Notes under the pieces: model-generated
What the model was told of the DNA's origin: nothing
The model's input: only the letters and a program-made list of their open reading frames with translations
The model's database searches: none
Assembly (NCBI GenBank): GCA_045118975.1
Contig: JBGVCT010000003.1
Location: forward strand, 186,001 to 250,000
DNA: 64,000 nt
Reading direction: 5' to 3'
From: RGIG6178 sp045118975
GTDB taxonomy: Bacteria > Bacillota_I > Bacilli_A > RFN20 > DUOF01
Made by a program: the position numbers and the translations under genes
In this document: positions 59,104 to 64,000 of the stretch, in pieces
Position numbering within the stretch: position 1 is the stretch's first letter
Layout: each line of letters starts with the position of its first letter

Positions 59104-59700
59104 CGCGAAGGCGCAGTATTCTAGTCGACTTTGCTATCATGAAGACGATGAAAAGCGTTAAAGGGCACATCTGTGAAGTTCCTGGTGCTTGCCTTGGTTG
59201 CCCAAATTGGGGTGGGTGCTGGGAGTTAAGAATCTTGGGCTTGTTGTAACGGCATACAACTTCAGTCCCAATTTTCGTGGAGACATAGACGGGTGGAAAT
59301 TAGTTTTAACTTCTACTCCCTATGATAGAACCTGCAATGCAGTAAAATGTGTGCAGCGTAGCCTGCTTTGAGTGAACATGGGGGATTATTCTAAAGTACA
59401 TAGTATAAACAAGGCCGGTTTGATTATGTATTGGGTATGAAATCATGTCTTGCAAAACAAGTTATTGTTAGATGTAAGTCGTTAAGGAAAACTTCTAGAC
59501 TGTTAAAAGTTTATTTTAGGTGATCTAGGGATTATAGTGTGTGCTAAGTGGCGATTCGGTGTGTAAATCCTCTTAATAGGAAACTGCTCTGGGGGTGACC
59601 CTAAGCGAGGATTTGAGAAATTCGACCGAACCTAAGACATAAGGTTTACTTAGATCATTGCCTTCCTAAATTTATATGATCAGGCCTAGCCTGACTTTTT
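59104..59700 (+). ncRNA. ole: OLE-like large structured RNA
   Basis: This stretch of about 597 nt is clearly richer in G+C than its surroundings and has no credible coding frame. It runs from a good promoter to a terminator and lies 21 bp before a gene that looks like oapA. Its length and position match OLE RNA, the roughly 600-nt RNA of extremophilic and anaerobic Firmicutes that binds the membrane protein OapA. Nested pairing is visible in the 3' third: TGATCTA (59521) with TAGATCA (59651), TTCGGT (59555) with ACCGAA (59625), AAATCCTC (59565) with GAGGATTT (59607), and a GGG-TGA-CCC hairpin inside. In the 5' half GTTGTA (59243) pairs with TACAAC (59255). OLE RNAs are tied to stress tolerance, but the biochemical role is not settled. 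The identification rests on context and size; I could not align it to the family. Confidence 0.82.
59680..59700 (+). terminator. Terminator or attenuator at the 3' end of the OLE-like RNA
   Basis: TCAGGC and GCCTGA pair around CTA and are followed by CTTTTT. It separates the RNA from oapA, which must depend on read-through, processing or an unseen promoter. Confidence 0.85.
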
Positions 59701-59721
59701 AATTGAAAGGAAATTTTTTAA

Positions 59722-60351
59722 ATGGAAGACTCGGAAAACATAAAGGAAAATTCGGTAAAGAAAAGTAAAACAAAAAAGACTGTTCAAAAAGAAAGTAAAT
59801 TCAGAGAATATTTTAGATGGCCACTTGTTGTGCTTGTGACATCATTGGCACTTTCGTTTACTTTTGGATTTTTAAGTGAACTTGCATTAACAGATGCAAA
59901 TATCATAGTTGCTATACTTGTAATTGTGGTGTTTATGTTTATATCAGTTATTACAGATATTATTGGAGTTGCAGTTACTGCAGCTGATGTAAGTCCGTTT
60001 AGATCGATGTCTGCAAAAAAAATTAAGGGTGCTAAAGAAGCTATAATATTGATAGATAATGCAGATAAAGTTGCAAGTATTGTTGCTGATATATTGGGTG
60101 ACATTTGCAGTATTTTATCGGGAGCAGCGGGTGCTGCTGTTACTGCTTTCTTAATAGGAAATAACACTGATTTAGTGCAAACAATTTTAATTGCTTCATC
60201 AGTTAGTGCTGCCATTGCTGGTATTATAATATTTGGTAAAGCATTTGGTAAAAAGTTAGCTTTGGATGGTTGTGACAAAATAGTTTTAGGGTTAGGCAAG
60301 ATAGTAAATGTGTTTACATTTGGTAAATTGTCTACAAAAAATAAGAATTAG
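59722..60351 (+). CDS. oapA: OLE-associated membrane protein OapA
   Basis: This 209-residue protein has a basic N-terminal tail (many Lys in residues 9-27) and four likely transmembrane helices at about 33-52, 60-88, 118-146 and 152-172. It contains D123-I-L-G-D127, the DxxxD motif reported for OapA, and the conserved-looking stretches ITDIIGVAVTAAD and KGAKEAI before it. OapA binds OLE RNA and holds it at the membrane. Some databases list such proteins as CorB-like, but no CBS domain is present. GAAAGGA lies 10 nt before the ATG. It directly follows the OLE-like RNA, and the basic tail could contact RNA (inference). Confidence 0.85.
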   Translation: MEDSENIKENSVKKSKTKKTVQKESKFREYFRWPLVVLVTSLALSFTFGFLSELALTDANIIVAILVIVVFMFISVITDIIGVAVTAADVSPFRSMSAKKIKGAKEAIILIDNADKVASIVADILGDICSILSGAAGAAVTAFLIGNNTDLVQTILIASSVSAAIAGIIIFGKAFGKKLALDGCDKIVLGLGKIVNVFTFGKLSTKNKN

Positions 60352-60383
60352 TTAAGTGTTTTAAAGTTTTATTTATTGTAATT

Positions 60384-60389
60384 TATAAT
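60384..60389 (+). promoter_or_regulatory. Possible -10 element of rpoE
   Basis: TATAAT with only a weak TTAAAG 17 bp upstream. The intergenic DNA is so AT-rich that the support is modest. Confidence 0.4.
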
Positions 60390-60431
60390 TTATTATTATA
60401 TACTTAGGTGTCTATATTTGGAGGAGATAAT

Positions 60432-60833
60432 ATGTTAAGAGAATCAATGGTTGAAGTAGCTTATCAATTAATGTTAAAAAAGCAAGGTGCGCAAAAGTTT
60501 GTTAAATTCTATGAGGAAGTAGCTGCTTTACTTGCTATGAATGAAGAAGAAGCAGAACAAAATATTTCTAAGTTCTATACTAAGTTAACTCTAGATGAAA
60601 GATTTGTTTTATTAGAGGATAACACATGGGATTTAAGAGAGAGACAAAGCTTTGATAAAGTTCACATTGATATGAATGATATCTATTCTGAAATCGAAGA
60701 AGAAGAAAAAGAACTTGCTGAAGAGAGAGAAGAAGAAAGATTCTACGACGAGGATGTTGTTATACTTGATGATGAAGATGAGAAACCACGTACTCGTGAT
60801 GAAGATGAAGAAGACGAAGAGGAAGACTTTTAG
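60432..60833 (+). CDS. rpoE: RNA polymerase delta subunit
   Basis: This 133-residue protein has an N-terminal HARE-HTH domain (about 1-75) and a long, strongly acidic, disordered tail of Glu and Asp. That is the two-part form of RpoE in Gram-positive bacteria. Delta speeds RNA polymerase recycling and sharpens the response to the initiating nucleotide. The start is ATG 60432, 5 nt after GGAGGAG; an upstream in-frame ATG at 60408 has no site. The order rpoE-fba-murA recalls Bacillus, with pyrG, spo0F and tal missing. The terminator stem includes the stop codon. Confidence 0.93.
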   Translation: MLRESMVEVAYQLMLKKQGAQKFVKFYEEVAALLAMNEEEAEQNISKFYTKLTLDERFVLLEDNTWDLRERQSFDKVHIDMNDIYSEIEEEEKELAEEREEERFYDEDVVILDDEDEKPRTRDEDEEDEEEDF

Positions 60834-60845
60834 TCTTCTTTTTTT
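60822..60845 (+). terminator. Terminator of rpoE
   Basis: GAAGAC and GTCTTC pair around TTTTA and are followed by seven T residues. The left arm is coding and the stop codon TAG lies in the loop and right arm. Confidence 0.88.
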
Positions 60846-60884
60846 ATTTTTTTGTTTGTAAAGAATAGGGTTATTTCTTTTTAA

Positions 60885-60893
60885 TGTTATAAT
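60885..60893 (+). promoter_or_regulatory. Extended -10 promoter of fba
   Basis: TGTTATAAT is a TGn-TATAAT extended -10. No good -35 is present. GGAG at 60901 and the ATG at 60913 follow closely. Confidence 0.6.
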
Positions 60894-60912
60894 CTTAATT
60901 GGAGATGATGAT

Positions 60913-61767
60913 ATGTTAGTAAATATGAAAGAAATGCTTAATAAGGCAAAAGAAGAAAAGTATGCAGTAGGTCAATTTAACATTAATAATCTTGAATGGA
61001 TTCAAGCAATTTTGAAGAAGTCTCAAGAGTTAAATAGTCCTGTGATTTTAGGGGTTAGTACAGGTGCTAAAAAATATATGGGTGGATTTAATGTTGTGAC
61101 AGCTATGGTTAGGGAATTGATTAAATCTATGAATATTACAGTACCGGTTGCTCTTCATCTAGATCATGGAGATAGTTTTGAGGTATGTAAAGAAGCAATT
61201 GATAATGGATTTACTTCTGTTATGATTGATGCATCACATTATGATTATGCAACAAATATTGAAATAACTAAAAGAGTTGTAGAGTATGCTAAAGCACATG
61301 ATGTTAGTGTTGAGGCAGAACTTGGAAGAGTTGGTGGACAAGAAGATAACGTTGTAAGTCAAGGTGTAGTATATGCTGATGTTAATGAATGCAAAGAATT
61401 TTCAACTTTAACAGGGATTGATTGTTTAGCTCCTGCTTTAGGTTCAGTACATGGTCCATATAAAGGTGAACCAAAATTGGGATTTAAAGAAATGTTAGAA
61501 ATTAAAGAGGCTACAAATTTACCACTTGTATTACATGGTGGTAGTGGAATCCCTGATTATCAAATAAAAGAAGCGGTTTCTAGAGGGACATGTAAAATTA
61601 ATGTTAATACTGAGTGTCAACAAGAATGGACTAGACTTGTTAGAGAAACTTTAGAAAACAACAAAGAAGTTTATGATCCTAGAAAGATTATTGGCCCTGG
61701 TATGAAGGGAATTGAAGCAGTTGTTGAATATAAAGTAAAAATGTTTGGAAGCGAAAATAAAGCATAA
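60913..61767 (+). CDS. fba: Class II fructose-bisphosphate aldolase
   Basis: This 284-residue enzyme cleaves fructose 1,6-bisphosphate to dihydroxyacetone phosphate and glyceraldehyde 3-phosphate in glycolysis. The catalytic D84 and zinc ligand H85 lie in HLDHGD. The other zinc ligands are H180 (SVHGPYKGEPKLG) and H208 (LHGGSGIPD). The NVNTE strand near 231-235 holds phosphate-binding residues. The length is normal for the FbaA type. GGAG lies 8 nt before the ATG. The gene is monocistronic, with its own promoter and terminator. Confidence 0.96.
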   Translation: MLVNMKEMLNKAKEEKYAVGQFNINNLEWIQAILKKSQELNSPVILGVSTGAKKYMGGFNVVTAMVRELIKSMNITVPVALHLDHGDSFEVCKEAIDNGFTSVMIDASHYDYATNIEITKRVVEYAKAHDVSVEAELGRVGGQEDNVVSQGVVYADVNECKEFSTLTGIDCLAPALGSVHGPYKGEPKLGFKEMLEIKEATNLPLVLHGGSGIPDYQIKEAVSRGTCKINVNTECQQEWTRLVRETLENNKEVYDPRKIIGPGMKGIEAVVEYKVKMFGSENKA

Positions 61768-61772
61768 TTATC

Positions 61773-61811
61773 AAGAGTTAATGATTCGATTAAAGTCATT
61801 AACTCTTTTTT
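61773..61811 (+). terminator. Terminator of fba
   Basis: AAGAGTTAATGA and TCATTAACTCTT form a perfect 12-bp stem with an 11-nt loop, ending in six T residues. Confidence 0.93.
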
Positions 61812-61820
61812 CATACCTTT

Positions 61821-61850
61821 TCACCTTTAATCATATTTTTAAATAGGTGA
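61821..61850 (+). promoter_or_regulatory. Hairpin that could mask the murA ribosome binding site
   Basis: TCACCT (61821-61826) is the exact complement of AGGTGA (61845-61850), the ribosome binding site 4 nt before the murA ATG. TTAA further in can extend the stem past a small bulge. The structure could limit translation. Confidence 0.4.
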
Positions 61851-61854
61851 TTGA

Positions 61855-63102
61855 ATGGACGTGTATAAGATTAAGGGTGGAAAGACTTTGAGTGGAGTGA
61901 TTAAAGTAGGCGGGTCCAAAAATGCACTTTTGCCTATTATTGCAGGTTCTATTATGTGTAAGGATATAGTGTATTTAGAAAATGTGACTCCTCTAGAAGA
62001 TACATATTCAATGATAGATATCTTGAAGCATTTGAATGTTAGAGTCTTTTATGATAATAAATCTAAGATGATAATTGATTCTAGAGATATAGTTAATAAG
62101 ACAATTGGGATTTCATATACTCAAAAATTAAGAGCGTCATATTATTTCATGGGAGCTTTACTATCGATGTATAAAAAAGTCTGCATTGGATTTCCTGGAG
62201 GTTGCAAATTTTCTACTAGACCTATAGACTTGCATTTAATGGCTTTTAAAAATTTAGGGATAGATTATGCTTTGAATGGAAATAAATATCATTTTATTAA
62301 AATGAAGAAGGATAATGCGATTATTCGTTTTAATAAAGTTAGTGTTGGGGCCACAATAAATGCAATTTTAGCTTCTGTAAAAATAAAAGGAAATACGAAA
62401 TTACAAAATGTGGCACTAGAACCAGAAGTGGATGATCTAATTGAGTTTTTAAATAAGTGTGGAGCTAATATCACTCGTTTAGGAAGAGATATTCTAATAT
62501 GTGGTGTGGAAAATTTAAATGGTTGTAAGCATGTAATTATGGAGGATAGGATTGAAGCACAAACGTATTTAACTTTAGGGGCAGTAAGTGGAAATCAACT
62601 TAAAATAGTATATTCAAATAAAGAACACATTAAGTCCTTTATATCCCTATTAAAAGAAATAGAGGTCCCAGTTAAGGATGTAGAGGAAGGGTATATAGTA
62701 AGTAAAGTGAATGAAATTAAATCAAAAAAATTATTCTTCGACATATATCCTAATTTACCAACAGACATTCAGCCGATATTATCTATATTATTTACTAAAG
62801 CTAATGATGAGAGTGAATTTTTGGATCTTGTCTATCCCAATAGATATACTCAGGTAAATGAACTTGTTTCTATGGGATATGCAATGGAAGTTATAGACAA
62901 TAAATTAATTATAAATAAAAACAAAGAATATATAGATAGCTATGTTAAGGCTAAAGATTTAAGGGGTGGAGCAAGTCTTATTGTTGGAGCTTTGTTATCA
63001 GATAAGACAACTTACATAGAAGATGATGGGCATATAAGAAGGGGATATTTTAACATTGAAGAGAAAATAAGAAGCGTGGGTGGAAATATTGAAAAAGTAT
63101 AA
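61855..63102 (+). CDS. murA: UDP-N-acetylglucosamine 1-carboxyvinyltransferase
   Basis: This 415-residue enzyme transfers enolpyruvate from PEP to UDP-GlcNAc, the first committed step of peptidoglycan synthesis. SKNA near residues 21-24 gives the substrate-binding K22 and N23. PGGC at 114-117 carries the catalytic Cys (C117), followed by TRPIDLHL, so the protein should be fosfomycin-sensitive by this residue. The length is usual for the family. The start is ATG 61855 with AGGTGA 4 nt upstream. The next gene overlaps its 3' end by 14 bp. Its presence argues that the organism has a cell wall despite a Mollicutes-like look. Confidence 0.95.
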   Translation: MDVYKIKGGKTLSGVIKVGGSKNALLPIIAGSIMCKDIVYLENVTPLEDTYSMIDILKHLNVRVFYDNKSKMIIDSRDIVNKTIGISYTQKLRASYYFMGALLSMYKKVCIGFPGGCKFSTRPIDLHLMAFKNLGIDYALNGNKYHFIKMKKDNAIIRFNKVSVGATINAILASVKIKGNTKLQNVALEPEVDDLIEFLNKCGANITRLGRDILICGVENLNGCKHVIMEDRIEAQTYLTLGAVSGNQLKIVYSNKEHIKSFISLLKEIEVPVKDVEEGYIVSKVNEIKSKKLFFDIYPNLPTDIQPILSILFTKANDESEFLDLVYPNRYTQVNELVSMGYAMEVIDNKLIINKNKEYIDSYVKAKDLRGGASLIVGALLSDKTTYIEDDGHIRRGYFNIEEKIRSVGGNIEKV

Positions 63103-63802
63103 AAATATATCTTTTATATGCATTTTTGTTCTTCTTTTGGGAGTGTTGAGTGTCTTTGTTATGCCAAAAAGAGAAAATACATATTTAATTCTAGGGGATT
63201 ATTCTAGTAAAGAACAAAGGCAAGAAGATAAAACCATAAAATCATTTACAGATAGTGTTGGAGAATTTTTGTTAAAAGAGAAAAGAATAAAGAAAGTAGA
63301 AAAAGAGTACTTAAGTAATAGTATGACTAGCAAAAAACTATTAGAAATGATTGAGGAGGGGGTATATGATAAAGATAAAGATAATATTGTAAAAGAAATC
63401 AAAAATAGTAAATATATTTCTATAACACTGGGTATTAATGATGTTATAAAAGATATAAAGTACGATTTATTAAATGATGAGTTTATATATAATATGGATG
63501 TTTTGGAAAGTAAGATAGATATTTTTAAACATAACTATTATAAGATTATAGAAGAAATAAAAGATATCAATAAGGATGCAAAAGTTATCTTAGTTGGAGT
63601 GTGCAATGGATATGATGATATTGTTTTTGAAAGAATCAATGATTCAATTAAAGACGTTGCTGCATATAGTGAAAATATATACGTTGAAACTAGTGATATT
63701 AAAGATGAATATTTGTATTTGGATAATAAGTTATATTTGAATGACAAAGGACAAGAGATACTTGCTAATAAAGTTATATTAATGATTAAAGAAACCTATT
63801 GA
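63089..63802 (+). CDS. Membrane-anchored SGNH-like protein lacking catalytic residues
   Basis: This encodes 237 residues from TTG 63089, with GGTGGA upstream. GTG 63080 is an alternative that adds three residues but has a poorer site. One N-terminal transmembrane helix (about 8-26) leads to an extracellular domain with an SGNH/GDSL pattern. Block I reads LGDYSS where GDS is usual, block III is intact as LGINDV, and block V reads LYLNDKG where the catalytic His should stand (HLN in relatives). Ser and His of the triad are thus both replaced by Tyr. It overlaps murA by 14 bp and is probably co-translated with it, so a link to the wall is plausible. The stop codon is TGA. Confidence 0.75.
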   Translation: MKKYKNISFICIFVLLLGVLSVFVMPKRENTYLILGDYSSKEQRQEDKTIKSFTDSVGEFLLKEKRIKKVEKEYLSNSMTSKKLLEMIEEGVYDKDKDNIVKEIKNSKYISITLGINDVIKDIKYDLLNDEFIYNMDVLESKIDIFKHNYYKIIEEIKDINKDAKVILVGVCNGYDDIVFERINDSIKDVAAYSENIYVETSDIKDEYLYLDNKLYLNDKGQEILANKVILMIKETY

Positions 63803-63830
63803 TTGTGATATCATAAACTTAGGTGATTTT

Positions 63831-64000
63831 ATGAAAGATATTTTAAAAACATTAACCAGAATAAAAGATGTAATAGGATTAATATTTATTTTGTTTTACT
63901 TTCTATATATTGGTTTTAGTATGGCAATTAATAAGGGAAATAACACAATAAATGTAATATTACTAATATTAACTATTATATACCTTATAATTTACATTAT
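63831..64000 (+). CDS. Membrane protein of unknown function (3' end outside window)
   Basis: AGGTGA lies 4 nt before an ATG that opens a frame to the end of the window, 56 codons. The sequence begins MKDILKTLTRIKD and continues with two hydrophobic stretches (about residues 14-31 and 42-56), so it is an integral membrane protein. It follows the SGNH-like gene by 28 bp, with no terminator seen between them, and probably belongs to the same operon. The visible part does not identify the family. Confidence 0.7.
   Translation, partial: MKDILKTLTRIKDVIGLIFILFYFLYIGFSMAINKGNNTINVILLILTIIYLIIYI

Noticed and set aside
59189..59371. A 60-codon open frame starting MPWLPKLGWV
   Set aside because: It lies wholly inside the structured RNA, has no ribosome binding site, uses codons unlike the neighbouring genes and resembles no protein.
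59104..59700. The structured RNA as tmRNA, RNase P RNA or a phage-type ROOL/GOLLD RNA
   Set aside because: No tmRNA tag frame or tRNA-like ends are seen, it is longer than tmRNA or RNase P RNA, no phage genes are nearby, and an OapA-like gene follows directly.
59784..60299. A 171-codon minus-strand frame opposite oapA
   Set aside because: It has low-complexity composition and no start signals, and oapA on the plus strand has clear helices and a ribosome binding site.
1..64000. Mycoplasma-type code with TGA as Trp
   Set aside because: Trp is encoded by TGG throughout, and TGA at 63800-63802 is a true stop followed by a new gene.

Overview
The window is AT-rich DNA (about two-thirds A+T by eye) from a low-GC Gram-positive bacterium. 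It uses the standard code: Trp is TGG, and TGA ends the gene that stops at 63802. AGGTGA-type ribosome binding sites, the DnaD-Nth pair and an rpoE-fba-murA block like that of Bacillus point to Bacillota, class Bacilli. An uncultured, host-associated lineage of the RF39/Erysipelotrichales type is my best guess, but that is inference. MurA implies a peptidoglycan wall.

Positions 1-48360 hold four giant same-strand genes for secreted, membrane-anchored surface proteins of at least 3393, 4890, 4594 and 3094 residues. They are built from Ig-like/HYR, LamG, MBG and DUF5011-like modules. Each ends in one transmembrane helix and a short charged tail; I see no LPXTG motif and no sortase. Giants 2 and 3 match module for module and look like a whole-gene duplication. 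Giants 3 and 4 are 44 bp apart and probably form one transcript of about 23 kb.

Positions 48361-59033 carry a parS-like palindrome, rubrerythrin, an SPFH/zinc-ribbon protein, a YDG surface protein followed by a degenerate ABC ATPase and a TGS-type nucleoside kinase, the dnaD-nth pair, and a 1246-residue receptor-like protein with LRR, Ig and MBG-like modules outside and an uncharacterised domain inside the cell.

Positions 59069-60351 hold the most striking non-coding element: a G+C-richer, highly structured RNA of about 597 nt with its own promoter and terminator, directly upstream of a four-helix membrane protein with a DxxxD motif. This is very probably an OLE RNA with its partner gene oapA. 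The window closes with rpoE (delta subunit), class II fructose-bisphosphate aldolase, MurA, a membrane-anchored SGNH-like protein lacking its catalytic Ser and His, and the start of another membrane protein.
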